From: CAWEFA01 sp963851385
GTDB taxonomy: Bacteria > Bacteroidota > Bacteroidia > Bacteroidales > DTGW01
Assembly (NCBI GenBank): GCA_963851385.1
Contig: CAWKPE010000026.1
Coordinates: 1 to 64,000 of the forward strand
Length of the DNA stretch: 64,000 nt
Direction of reading: 5' to 3'
A program made the position numbers and the translations under genes. The notes below the pieces were generated by a model. That model ran no database searches. It was not told the origin of the DNA and was given only the letters and a program-made list of their open reading frames with translations. Below are positions 44,629 to 54,318 of this stretch, piece by piece; within the stretch, counting starts at the first letter, position 1, and each line of letters starts with the position of its first letter.

Positions 44629-45131
44629 CTTTTCAGCTAGGTTAAGTAGCTAAATTTCAAATGATCTCAGAAAAAAAATCACGCAAAGAATGCAAAGAAA
44701 AAATGCAAAGTGCGCAAAGTCTATATCGCAAGAACTTTGTGTTTTTAGCGAAAATTTTAGCGGTCTCAGCGTGAAATTTATTAATACATTAAAATTCTTG
44801 AAAAATCAACCATTTTTGACCACTTTACCGCCATTATTAAATAAGAACAAGTTTTTTATTGTATATACGTTTGCAAAGCTTAACTCATTTAGCAATCACA
44901 TTCAATTTATTTTAACGTGAGTTCGATGTAACAAATAAAATATAATTTATAGATGGATAGATATATAACAATAATCTACTTTGTGTTTTCTTTGAGTCTT
45001 CGTGACTTTGTGGCATTTCTTCTGAAAAATTTTGCCACCAAGACACCAAATCACCAAGATTCACTAAGAAAAAAATACAACTAATTGTTGTACAATAAAT
45101 CATATATCGAACTCATGTTATTTTAGCATTT
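44629..45131. repeat. Gene-free gap with dispersed GCAAAG and CACCAAG repeats
   Basis: No gene was seen. About 44670-44775 is rich in GCAAAG/TTTGTG direct repeats. About 44980-45070 holds TTTGTG, CTTCGTGACTTTGTGGC and the complementary CACCAAGACACCAAATCACCAAG. Such sequences are frequent intergenic repeats in Bacteroidota genomes. The gap separates the GH5 gene from the end of the CHAT gene. Confidence 0.5.
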
Positions 45132-48100
45132 TTAATGCTTTCTATGGATAACATAAACAATGCTCGCTGTTATTAGAAGAAATGCAAGACTAATTGACAA
45201 CCAATAATTCCCGGACATTTGTTTTTTATAAACCGGCACTGTTTTACCTGTTTGAATATAACCTGCCCAAAAGTATGGGTGGGAGAGATGCTGGTCTGAA
45301 TTGTCCAGGTATTCTATTTTAGCTTTCTGTAATGCTTTATCAGTATTTTCGTTATTCTTAAGGTTGCTGTAAAAATATTGCATTAAATTTGAGCTGCTCC
45401 TGTCAGCAACGCTCCATAATGTAATTATCATGCTCGGGCATCCTGCATAGACAAAACCTCTTGCCATATTTATAAGACCTTCACCTTTCATTAATTTACC
45501 GTAACCTGTATTGCAGGCACTTAATACAACTAAAGGAGTTCGGAGTTTAAGGTTATATATTTCAAATGTATTTAAATAACAATCATCGCTCGTTCCTGAT
45601 TTAGGTGTAAATACCAATTTAGAGTATAATGGGTTCTCGTTATCTATAATTGTATGCATGGCAAGATGGATTATTTTCTCTTCGGCTGAGTGTCTTTTAA
45701 AATTAGACTCTGTAGATTTTTTACCATAATATGAATTTCCTCCGCAGGTTTTTAAAATGCCTTCAACTTCTTCCTTCGAACCTTTCAACGGACTTAGAAT
45801 AATAGCATTTGAACTATTATTTGAAATTGTATGTTTGAATTGAACATTACTATATTCAGGCACAAAGGCCAGTACTTTATTGGTTTCATGTGTAGGTATC
45901 TTTTGCTGTACCATAAATAGTTCTGTTGAATAAGCATAGCTGATTGAATATTTTCGCAATAGATAAGGAAGCAATCCATAATCGGTTTTAGCAGGAATAC
46001 TATCTGATGTCACCAACGATTCAAAAGGCAGGAGGTTGAGCAATCCGTCAGGAACTAACACCAGTTCTTTAGAATTAAAGAACGATTGTGCCGGTATAAT
46101 AAGAACTTTATACAACCAATTCGCACTTGAAATATAGTCTGAATATCCTTTTCTGGTGAATGCCGTATCGTTCAGATTTGCTATAATTTTTCTGAAATGC
46201 ATTATACTGTCTTCTATTCCACTTGCCGGTTCGCTTACCAATTTCAGTTTATTGTCTGCCAAAATAAATATGTATAAACTGTCTTTAGAAAAGGAATATT
46301 CAATTAAAGTTTTCTGTGAGTTTATAATATTTTTAAGTTGGCCTAAATCAACACCTTTTCCAGAGTATTTAAGCTGGTAATATCGAGGGTAATTTATTTC
46401 TATTTGTTGTGCAAGCTTCTCAGATTCATTCATACACGAGTTCAATTTAGTATTCAATTGCCCGATGTGTAAAGAATCTGATTTATTTTTACTCTTTTCT
46501 TCGCGCACAGTACTTTGTATTAAGGCTGTTTCTTCCTGCAAATTTTTTTCTCTTTGAGTAATACTGTCAGGAACACCTCCTAACCTTTTATATTCTTCAT
46601 CTTTTAATCCCAACGTGACTTGTGTAGCCTTACCATGATCGGCAGCTATAAATGCTTTTTCAAGATATTCTGTTCTACCTGTAGCCCGATAAAGACTAAT
46701 TGCAGTAGTCAGCACATTCTCACTTGCTGAAGAATAATTTTGTATAAATTGCAACCGGTCATTTTCAGAGCTCATTTGTTTATTTTGATCTTCTATCACC
46801 TCGCTGGCTTTTTGATAATGTTCAAGGCTTTTTTGCAGCAGGATTATTTTTTTAGACTGGTTTTCTTTCTGCATTGACATTTTTAAAAGCACGTCGGCCT
46901 TACCATTTAAGGCATCAATTATATTATCGTAAGATACAATATCCGTTGTTTGAAAAGTGGGAACATTGTAAACACTTTCTTTAACATCAGGATTAATAGA
47001 GGCTTCAATAACTTTTTGATAAATTTCCAGGCTGGCAGATAACCTGTTGAGGTTTTCTAAAGCAAGAGCTTTCCAATAGATAAAATATCCGTAATTCACG
47101 TTTTTTTCTCCCATATTGTGAATTATTGAAGTCAATTTAGTATCTATTGTTTCTAAAGCTTTTTTATAATCCTTTTTAAGGATTAACATCCTGGAGTATT
47201 CTCCAAATAAAGAAATCGTTGAATTAATTTCTTTATTTTTTGAGTTATTATACATTTTGATACATTGATCAAAATAAAATTCAGCACTATCAAGATTATT
47301 CAGGTTTAGATAGCACCATGCAAGGGCACTCAGGGTTCTGTCCTCGTTTTTAAGATTAAATTTATCACCTATGACTTTTGACTTATTAAAGTAATTAATG
47401 GCTTGAACATAGTTTTTGTTTTTGTAGTAAATATGAGCTTTTGCAAAATATGAATTTTGCAAATCAATTGGACTGGTTTCATTTTGATAATATGCTATTG
47501 ATAAATCAATTTTATTATGGGCGATTTCAAATTTTCTTAAATCAGAATATATCTGAGCCTGATAATATAAGACAGTCATCAATAGATCTTTACAATTATT
47601 TAATTCCGAATAAATATTATAAGCTTTAGTATAGAATTGTTCTGCCTTCAAATAAATACCCAGATAATGATAGAAATATCCGATACTAAATAAATTCCAC
47701 GCATATGATACAGAATCTAAGTACCGGCAATTTTTATATATATTCAAGACTGAATCATAATAAAGTTTAGCTGTATAAAAATCAGAATTCTTTGTAAGAT
47801 GCAAGTAAGCTATTACATTGTAAAACATTGCATTTTCATTGGTAAATAAATTTCTTTTTTTCCTGCCAATAGCTATTGCTTTTTTATAATAATATTCAGC
47901 ACTGTCCATTAAGTCTTGTTTTTCAAAGCAAAATCCTTTCTCATAATATAAAAAAGCATTGGTTGTGTCTGATGGAGATTGTATACTAATTGCTTTTTGA
48001 AAGTAGTTTGAAGCGTCAGCGTAATTTTCTTTATAGAATTTATTAAGAGCATAATCAATAAAATAATCAAATTGAAATTTCTTAAGCGATGGATTTGCTT

Positions 48101-48383
48101 TAAATAAGCTGTCTACTATTTTCCAGGTTTTACTTAAATCTTTCCGATCATTGATTCTATAATAGCAGATGGCAAGTTTACAAAATGATAGAAAATTTAA
48201 TGTATCAGTTGTATAATGGTCAGATATTGTGCATAACTTATAGTAATATATAGCACTATCGGTTTGATAATTATTGAATTTACATTCGGCTAATTTAAAA
48301 TTATCTAATTTTTTAATTTTTTGTCTTTCAGTTTTGCAACCTAAAGTTAATATAAGCAGTATAAATAAACAGAATTGCTTCAT
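45132..48383 (-). CDS. TPR-CHAT lipoprotein, 1083 aa
   Basis: An envelope lipoprotein (MKQFCLFILLILTLGC, Cys16) with a long run of TPR helices (about 30-500, for example DSAEYYYKKAIAIGRKK and KSLEHYQKASEVIEDQ). A coiled-coil region (about 600-670) precedes a CHAT protease domain. The CHAT catalytic pair is visible as His910 (IIHLAMHT) and Cys957 (VVLSACNTGYG). A C-terminal hydrophobic segment (WLSISLAFLLITASIVYVI) follows, so both ends may be membrane-attached. CHAT proteins are caspase-like proteases. The target is unknown, and TPRs likely bind a partner. It is a single gene with no kinase or RNA-guided partner nearby. It is divergent from a tiny proline-rich ORF. Confidence 0.92.
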   Translation of the reverse strand: MKQFCLFILLILTLGCKTERQKIKKLDNFKLAECKFNNYQTDSAIYYYKLCTISDHYTTDTLNFLSFCKLAICYYRINDRKDLSKTWKIVDSLFKANPSLKKFQFDYFIDYALNKFYKENYADASNYFQKAISIQSPSDTTNAFLYYEKGFCFEKQDLMDSAEYYYKKAIAIGRKKRNLFTNENAMFYNVIAYLHLTKNSDFYTAKLYYDSVLNIYKNCRYLDSVSYAWNLFSIGYFYHYLGIYLKAEQFYTKAYNIYSELNNCKDLLMTVLYYQAQIYSDLRKFEIAHNKIDLSIAYYQNETSPIDLQNSYFAKAHIYYKNKNYVQAINYFNKSKVIGDKFNLKNEDRTLSALAWCYLNLNNLDSAEFYFDQCIKMYNNSKNKEINSTISLFGEYSRMLILKKDYKKALETIDTKLTSIIHNMGEKNVNYGYFIYWKALALENLNRLSASLEIYQKVIEASINPDVKESVYNVPTFQTTDIVSYDNIIDALNGKADVLLKMSMQKENQSKKIILLQKSLEHYQKASEVIEDQNKQMSSENDRLQFIQNYSSASENVLTTAISLYRATGRTEYLEKAFIAADHGKATQVTLGLKDEEYKRLGGVPDSITQREKNLQEETALIQSTVREEKSKNKSDSLHIGQLNTKLNSCMNESEKLAQQIEINYPRYYQLKYSGKGVDLGQLKNIINSQKTLIEYSFSKDSLYIFILADNKLKLVSEPASGIEDSIMHFRKIIANLNDTAFTRKGYSDYISSANWLYKVLIIPAQSFFNSKELVLVPDGLLNLLPFESLVTSDSIPAKTDYGLLPYLLRKYSISYAYSTELFMVQQKIPTHETNKVLAFVPEYSNVQFKHTISNNSSNAIILSPLKGSKEEVEGILKTCGGNSYYGKKSTESNFKRHSAEEKIIHLAMHTIIDNENPLYSKLVFTPKSGTSDDCYLNTFEIYNLKLRTPLVVLSACNTGYGKLMKGEGLINMARGFVYAGCPSMIITLWSVADRSSSNLMQYFYSNLKNNENTDKALQKAKIEYLDNSDQHLSHPYFWAGYIQTGKTVPVYKKQMSGNYWLSISLAFLLITASIVYVIHRKH

Positions 48384-48566
48384 TTTAATTATCTAATTGG
48401 CAATTCCAAAAATAATAAATAAAGTTTTATATTCCTTCTTTATAAGAATGGAGTAAATAAGAATAAAAAAACTAAAACCCCGCATGATATTGTTGTTGAA
48501 CAAAAGACAGGGTGCGTGTAATTGCTAAACCAGAAATTATGGAAAGATATTAGCTGCATGTGGGTG

Positions 48567-48584
48567 ATCCCGTTTATGCGGGAT
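48567..48584 (+). promoter_or_regulatory. Hairpin before the small proline-rich ORF
   Basis: ATCCCG-TTTATG-CGGGAT forms a 6-base stem, extendable by flanking TGCAT / ATGCA. It lies about 30 bases before ATG 48616 and could be a leader structure. Nothing else was found in the 48384-48615 gap. Confidence 0.4.
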
Positions 48585-48615
48585 ATGCATCTGGTCTTTT
48601 AAAAAGAAACGAATT

Positions 48616-48720
48616 ATGAAAAAAAATTTTTGCATTTATTTTCCTGATCCACCTCAACCTCCTCCTCCTCCAGGTGGTGGTGGTAAAAAAAAAATGACCC
48701 CAACTAAACCAAAAAAGTAA
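48616..48720 (+). CDS. Small proline- and glycine-rich ORF, 34 aa
   Basis: The ORF encodes MKKNFCIYFPDPPQPPPPP, then four Gly, KKKM and a basic TPTKPKK tail. It has no similarity I recognise. It is supported as a gene by a strong terminator starting 8 bases after its stop codon (48728) and by a hairpin upstream. There is no clear Shine-Dalgarno, which is normal for Bacteroidota. It is divergently placed from the TPR-CHAT lipoprotein gene. It could be a secreted or envelope peptide, a small RNA with a chance ORF, or a decayed end of a larger gene. Confidence 0.5.
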   Translation: MKKNFCIYFPDPPQPPPPPGGGGKKKMTPTKPKK

Positions 48721-48727
48721 ATAAAAG

Positions 48728-48753
48728 AGCTGCATTTAATGCGGCTTTTTTTA
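48728..48753 (+). terminator. Terminator after the small ORF
   Basis: The stem AGCTGCAT / ATGCGGCT (one T-G pair, 3-base loop) is followed by seven T residues. Confidence 0.88.
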
Positions 48754-48779
48754 TAGCATAAAATGATTAATAAATCTGT

Positions 48780-51668
48780 TTATTCTCCCTCTCTATGGCA
48801 AATTATCTTGTAATCACAAAAGCTACACTTCTTCATATCAGTTGTTTGTGAAAAAGATATTTCCGGATTGAAAATTTCTTCAAGTGTCTTGCATAAGTAT
48901 TTTTTAAATTTATTTTCAATTTTTGAAATATCTGTTATGGCTTCCTTCTCAAAATAAATATTTGGGTCAAACTTATCTCCAAAGATTTTCCTGAGGTTGT
49001 AAATGCAAGGAATAACAGGCTGTTTGTATATTATTGATATTTTTATAAAGCATCGCATACAGACATGCCTGTAAAATTTCTTTTTTTGCTTTTCTACCTT
49101 CTTCCGGTTCAAATAATTCTTCGTAATTTTTGAATTTATTTTCTACATTTCCTGTTTTGTAATCAATTATTCTAAAGGTACTGTCTATCTTATCAATTCT
49201 ATCAATATTTCCGCCAATCTTGATTTTAGTAATTCCGGATTTGATATCAACATCAAAATTACTGATAACGTTATGTTCCAGACCTGCAAGATTGAAAGGT
49301 GCATTTTGAATATCAGTCTCGATGATTTGACGGATATATTTATCAAGTATTTTAGAGATAATAAAATTACGACCCTGTAAAGATTCTTTTTCTAATGCTT
49401 TAATATCTTTAAAATATACTTTAGCTATTGAACTGTGAATTGCTTTTTCAATGATACCGGTACTTATTAATATGTTTTCAAGGTTTTCTTTTTGAATTGT
49501 TTTATTAATAAATGGCTTGTAAATACTATACATCGCATTATGAAGTATATTTCCTAACATCGACGCATCAATTTCTTCGGTTGGAATTTCAAACTCTTTT
49601 AGACCGGCAACATATCTGAAATAAAAGCGCAATTTGCAATCAATATAGCTGCTTAAGGCACTTGGTGATATATAATATTCAGATTTTGAATTTTCATAAT
49701 ATTTTTCCAAAACCTTCATGATTTCAGGTGTTTTTATAATGCTTATTTCCGGAATTGATGCTGGCACAATATTAAAAGTCTGGAAACGCTTAGTGATTTT
49801 ATATTTGTCGCTATAAAGCATTTGAGTTGCATACCGACTTATTTCAGCACATCCCATTTTATCGGATTTTGTATTGTATAATAAGTAAACATTTTTTGCT
49901 CTTTGTATTATCCGGTAGAAGTAATAAGCATAAATTGCATCACGGTATTCAAGAGTCGGCAATCCAAAACCATGTCGCAAATTATATGGAATAAATGAAG
50001 CCGGGATGTTTGTTTTAGGAAGGTGACCTTCATTCACATTAAGAAGAATTACATTGTCAAAATCAATGGCGCGCGACTCGAGCAGGCCCATAATTTGAAG
50101 ACCTTTTAACGGTTCACCCTCGAATGGTAAAGTAAGATTATTAAGAACTTTCATCAGCAAGCGAAAGCACAAATGAATGTCAAACTCCATATTGCTGCTT
50201 AATATTAAATCACTGAAGCGGTTTATATTGCTGTATACCAAAACCAGGGTTTCGGCTTCAATTCCTTCAGGTTGCGTTTCAATTGATAGTCTGTTACCAA
50301 AAGATTTCCGGCCTACGGTTTTAATTAAAGACGAAAGCCGTGTCAAAAAATCCAGGCTATTTAAAGGAGGCTGAAAAATGAGATTTATCAGATCATTTTC
50401 AGGCAATTCAGAAGGTAAAATAAAAATCCGGTTTTTGTTAATGATGTCAATTTTTAATTGATTGATTGCGTCTTTGCTTTCCTGGGCAATATAAGGGTGA
50501 TTTAATATTGAAAGTACATTTTTATAATAATACCGTGTTATTTGATTTTCTTTATTTTTTCCTGCATTTGAGTACAACAGTCCGATTGATTCAATAAGAG
50601 AAATTACGAGTGCATTTTTTACCGGATAACCCATTGTAATATTAATGTCTATTTACTTCAGCCGGTATTGAATGAAGAACTGGCATTAACAAACTTTCAT
50701 CAGAAAGAATAATTGCAGTATTCTCAATTTCATTGTCGTTCAAGTAGCTTTGACTTATAATTTGTCCGGCAACTTTTGCCTGGCCAACGTTAGATGGAAT
50801 TGCTATCAATTCTATTTTTTCCGGTATTTCCAGATTACTGAAATATTTGTCTTCCAAAGCAGACGGGAACTCAGATAAATTCTGCCTGATAAAAAATCCG
50901 GCTTCATGATAAGACTGTTGTATAATCTCTTCATTATAATCCCAGTAAAATATCGCTTTTTCCTGGTTCTTTAAAAAACTGAACAGAACTTTTTCACATT
51001 CGCTTAAAGCATTGAAACCAACTACAGCTATTTTTTTAAAAGCTGGTTCAACAAATTTGTCTTTACGAATCAATTCAGCTACCAGCCTATATTGCATTCC
51101 TTCATAAGCCAAGTTTTTTTTACTTATTGTTTCCCTGAATTGGTTATAAATGTCAAACATAAGAGACCAGTTATAAGAAAACTGACGATGATGATCACTT
51201 TGTCGTGATTGTCCGAAATTTTTCCAGAATTGTTGAATGGCTTCTAATTGTGTTTCGTTCAGGTATGAAAACTTGTTCATTGATATTTTTCAGTGCGGAC
51301 AAGTTTTTGAACAAATCATTGGCATCAATTAAATACTTATCAATGTCATTGAAATCGGAGAGCATCAGTTCTCCCCAAAAATAAAAGTTATCAAAAGTTT
51401 CTGATGAATTACAAACCTTGCAATAAACTTTATAGAGATCAAATAACAATAACAGTTTATCAGCAAGCTGAAGATGTGATAGATTTTGAATATAGTCTGA
51501 AATAGTTATGCACTGGGGAGCCCATGAAGTTTTTGTAACAGTCTGAGACAAGTGTTTATTAAAAAATAAAATAGATCTTCGGTTAGGAAATAAAATGCAT
51601 ATGTTCTGCATTTCGTTGACATACTTGCTATAAATGTCTTGAGCAACTATCTTTAGGAATGGAATCAT
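48780..51668 (-). pseudogene. Broken AddB-like PD-(D/E)XK nuclease gene
   Basis: Read leftward, the pieces form an AddB-type protein (inactive helicase plus nuclease) of double-strand-break repair. The N-terminus (ICILFPNRRSILFFNKHLS, 51668-51195) and IAVVGFNALSECEKVLF are followed by LNVNEGHLPKTNIPASFIP. The nuclease core GGNIDRIDKIDSTFRIIDYKTGN carries the Asp and Asp-Tyr-Lys motif. The C-terminal Cys cluster CSFCDYKIICH is in the last piece. Frame changes occur near 51.26, 50.64 and 49.04 kb. Domains and order are complete, so three single-base errors could explain it. Otherwise it is a recent pseudogene. Its RecB/AddA partner is not in the window. Confidence 0.82.
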
Positions 51669-51971
51669 GAAATCAATTTATCAATGTGCCAATGTGCCAA
51701 TATTTTATTTAATAACTTTCAATACAAATTTAGTATAAATGAACCAAGTTGGAGTTTTGTTAAACTATTCTAATCCTTTTATTGTTTTGTACAAAAATAT
51801 CATTTTCGTTTAGTTGGATAAATTCTTTGTAAGAGACATACTCGACGAACTTAGTATGACTATATTATGAAGTCACCCTGAGCTTGTCGAAGGGTGATTT
51901 GGGGCTTAACTGAGCAAAATTGATAATATAATTTTTAATAATTTACTTTTATCCAAAAATTAGTTATTTAT
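51669..51971. repeat. Gap with hairpin repeat CACCCT...AAGGGTG
   Basis: No gene was seen. CACCCTGAGCTTGTCGAAGGGTG at 51874-51896 is an inverted repeat with the GAGC/GTCGAAG core seen at 16.15 and 53.59 kb. AATGTGCC is repeated twice near 51690. This gap also carries the cysH promoter, which is not clearly recognisable. Confidence 0.6.
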
Positions 51972-52703
51972 ATGGAAATAATAGAAGAGCTAAATAAAAA
52001 ATTTTCTGCTGGTCAACCTGAAGAAGTGCTTGAATATTTTCTAAAGGAATACAAAGGTAAAATTGCTTTATCATCAAGCTTGGGTGCGGAAGACCAGGTT
52101 TTGACTCACATGGTCTGCAATATAGATGAATCAACCCGTATATTTACACTGGATACAGGACGTTTATTTCCTGAAACATATGATTTAATAGAAAAAACCA
52201 ACAAAAAATATTCAATATCCATAGAGGTTTATTTTCCGGACTTTCAAAAAGTTCAAAAAATGATCAGGGAAAAAGGTGTAATTTTATTTTATGAAAGTAT
52301 AGAAAACCGAAAAGAATGTTGCAATATTCGCAAAGTTGAACCTCTTAAAAGAGCAATGTCAGGCCTTAAAGTCTGGATTAGCGGTTTGAGAAAAGATCAG
52401 TCTGTTACCAGGTTTAATTCTAAAATGGTTGAATGGGACAAAAACTATGAAATAATTAAATTAAATCCCTTGATCAATTGGACAGAAGATCAGGTTTGGA
52501 ATTATATTCATGAAAATACAATCCCTTACAATCCTTTACATGATATAGGTTTCAGTAGCATTGGATGCCAACCATGCACAAGGGCTATTCAGCCGGGTGA
52601 AGATATCAGGGCAGGACGTTGGTGGTGGGAGGAACAGGACCAGAAAGAATGTGGAATTCATTTGAAGGAGACCGGAAACCGAAAACCGGAAACAGGAAAC
52701 TGA
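51972..52703 (+). CDS. cysH: Adenylyl-sulfate (APS/PAPS) reductase, 243 aa
   Basis: Assimilatory sulphate reduction: reduction of activated sulphate to sulphite. The P-loop-like site KIALSSSLGAEDQV and the Arg-rich ISGLRKDQSVTR are present. Cys116-Cys117 (KECCNIRK) and Cys199-x2-Cys202 (CQPC) form the iron-sulphur site of the APS-using type. The catalytic Cys227 is in ECGIH. After HLK the protein ends in a 12-residue tail (ETGNRKPETGN) encoded by a heptamer array, so the natural C-terminus may have been replaced. No cysD, cysN or sulphite reductase is adjacent. Confidence 0.94.
   Translation: MEIIEELNKKFSAGQPEEVLEYFLKEYKGKIALSSSLGAEDQVLTHMVCNIDESTRIFTLDTGRLFPETYDLIEKTNKKYSISIEVYFPDFQKVQKMIREKGVILFYESIENRKECCNIRKVEPLKRAMSGLKVWISGLRKDQSVTRFNSKMVEWDKNYEIIKLNPLINWTEDQVWNYIHENTIPYNPLHDIGFSSIGCQPCTRAIQPGEDIRAGRWWWEEQDQKECGIHLKETGNRKPETGN
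52668..52702. repeat. Heptamer array at the 3' end of cysH
   Basis: Five units (GAGACCG, GAAACCG, AAAACCG, GAAACAG, GAAACTG) run directly into the cysH stop codon TGA (52701-52703). They are close to the units inside the alpha-2-macroglobulin gene. Confidence 0.85.
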
Positions 52704-52706
52704 AAA

Positions 52707-53513
52707 CTATTGTAACATTATTCCTGCAAGGAACCTTCCGGTATTTCCTTTATCGAAGCGTGAAGAATAAAACGTATCGTGATTGCAGCTTGTACAAAGG
52801 TCAGCAATTTCAATATTTTGTTCTTTAACGCCAATTTTCAGAAGTTGCATTTTATTAGCTTTCCATAGATCAAGAATAAGCCGGTTATCTTTATGAGTAA
52901 AAACATTTGTATATTCTGGACTTAGTGACAAAAATTGTTGTTTAATTTCACCACCAACCTCATAACAACATGGACCAATTGAGGGACCAATGCATGCTAT
53001 TATATCTTCTGAATTTGAATTAAATTCACGTATCATTTTTTCTACTGTAAGAAATGTAATTTCCTGTAAGATGCCGCGCCAACCTGCATGAATTGCTGCA
53101 ACCACAGTGTTTACAGAATCTAATAAAAGGATAGGAACACAATCTGCCACCTGCACAACCAGGCAAATATTTTTATTGGAAGTGATAATTGCATCGGTAT
53201 TTTCAATTGCATTGTTGCGGGAATATGCTCCTGAGCCTTTTGCAGAAGTATTAACAACAGCTACGTTGGCACTATGTGTTTGATGCATGAAAACAAACCA
53301 ATCCAAAGGGATTCCTAATGATTCAGATAGCGCATAACGGTTTTTCATTACTATATCTAGATCATCATTTGTGCCAAAACCCAGGTTTAGACCTTTGAAT
53401 GGTTCGGGACTAAATCCGCCCTGCCTGCCGGTTATAAATTGTCTGACTTCATGGTAATGTTCAAGAATTTCAAATTTAAAATGAGTAATGTTTTTTGATT
53501 GATTGGAGTTCAT
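52707..53513 (-). CDS. pgeF: Peptidoglycan editing factor PgeF (YfiH/YlmD laccase-domain family), 268 aa
   Basis: A cytoplasmic protein of the family once called polyphenol oxidase. Members remove wrong amino acids from peptidoglycan precursors or act as purine nucleoside phosphorylases. The metal ligands are visible: HQTHSANV, VADCVPILLLD, AAIHAGWRG and the C-terminal CIGPSIGPCCYEVG. The start is ATG 53513. It is convergent with cysH with only 3 bases between the stop codons. Confidence 0.93.
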   Translation of the reverse strand: MNSNQSKNITHFKFEILEHYHEVRQFITGRQGGFSPEPFKGLNLGFGTNDDLDIVMKNRYALSESLGIPLDWFVFMHQTHSANVAVVNTSAKGSGAYSRNNAIENTDAIITSNKNICLVVQVADCVPILLLDSVNTVVAAIHAGWRGILQEITFLTVEKMIREFNSNSEDIIACIGPSIGPCCYEVGGEIKQQFLSLSPEYTNVFTHKDNRLILDLWKANKMQLLKIGVKEQNIEIADLCTSCNHDTFYSSRFDKGNTGRFLAGIMLQ

Positions 53514-53589
53514 GAGATTTTATTGAGTAAATTATATGTTTTTTATTTCAATCGATTATACGAATAGAAAATTTAATTTTTGTTTTAGA

Positions 53590-53619
53590 AGTCATATTGA
53601 GCGGAGTCGAAGTATGACT
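53590..53619. repeat. Hairpin repeat AGTCATA...TATGACT
   Basis: Seven-base arms enclose TTGAGCGGAGTCGAAG, the third copy in this window of the GAGC/GTCGAAG core. Confidence 0.75.
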
Positions 53620-53737
53620 TTTTCTTCGTTCAGCAGCACAAACAAAGATAGATGGCTCCATTCACACAATTAGTTATTTTAATATATTTGTACAAATATT
53701 GCAGTTTGATTTTAAAAGAAAAAATAATTTAATTATT

Positions 53738-54289
53738 ATGAGCGAAGTTATAGTATTCTGTGCAATAAGCATTCCTATTATTTATTTTTCAAAGCATGTA
53801 TTAATGAATTTAAAATCGCATGGATTCTATCGTTTTTTTGGATGGGAATGCATTGCCTGGATATTTGCAAATAATTTTAAATATTGGTTTATTGATGTGT
53901 TTAGCTGGAATCAAATTCTTTCCTGGTTGTTTTTATTTTATGCATGTTATTTAGTTATTGCCGGAGTGATACTTCTAAAAAATTTAGGTAAATCTGATAG
54001 AACACGGCAAGATAGCACACTTTATGCTTTCGAAAAGACTACCGAATTAGTTGAAACCGGGTTGTATAAATTTATAAGACATCCTTTATATAGCTCTTTG
54101 ATTTTTTTGTCCTGGGGAATATTTTTAAAAAACACAACTTCTTTAGAATTGCTTTTAGTTACTGTACTTTCTTGTATTTTATTGTTTATTACAGCGAAGC
54201 TTGATGAAAAGGAATGTTTAGGATATTTTGGCGATAAATACAAAGATTATATGAAAAGAAGCAAAATGTTTATTCCATATTTATTTTAA
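53738..54289 (+). CDS. Isoprenylcysteine carboxyl methyltransferase-like membrane protein, 183 aa
   Basis: A membrane protein with about five hydrophobic segments. The C-terminal motif of the ICMT/PEMT family is present (GLYKFIRHPLYSSLIFLSWG, then DEKECLGYFGDKYKDYMKR), which binds S-adenosylmethionine in known members. Bacterial members often have unknown substrates, sometimes lipids or isoprenoids. I use ATG 53738. An in-frame TTG at 53699 was rejected, and a possible -7 box TATATTTG lies at 53683-53690. It is convergent with mnmA. Confidence 0.83.
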   Translation: MSEVIVFCAISIPIIYFSKHVLMNLKSHGFYRFFGWECIAWIFANNFKYWFIDVFSWNQILSWLFLFYACYLVIAGVILLKNLGKSDRTRQDSTLYAFEKTTELVETGLYKFIRHPLYSSLIFLSWGIFLKNTTSLELLLVTVLSCILLFITAKLDEKECLGYFGDKYKDYMKRSKMFIPYLF

Positions 54290-54318
54290 AGCTTTTAAAT
54301 AAACGCGTTTTTATTTCA

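Noticed and set aside
45132..48383. CHAT protein as part of a type III-E CRISPR or gasdermin defence system
   Set aside because: It has a lipobox, and no effector, guide or gasdermin-like gene is nearby.
53699..53737. TTG start for the ICMT-like protein
   Set aside because: ATG 53738 leads directly into the first membrane segment, and a possible -7 box lies just before the TTG.
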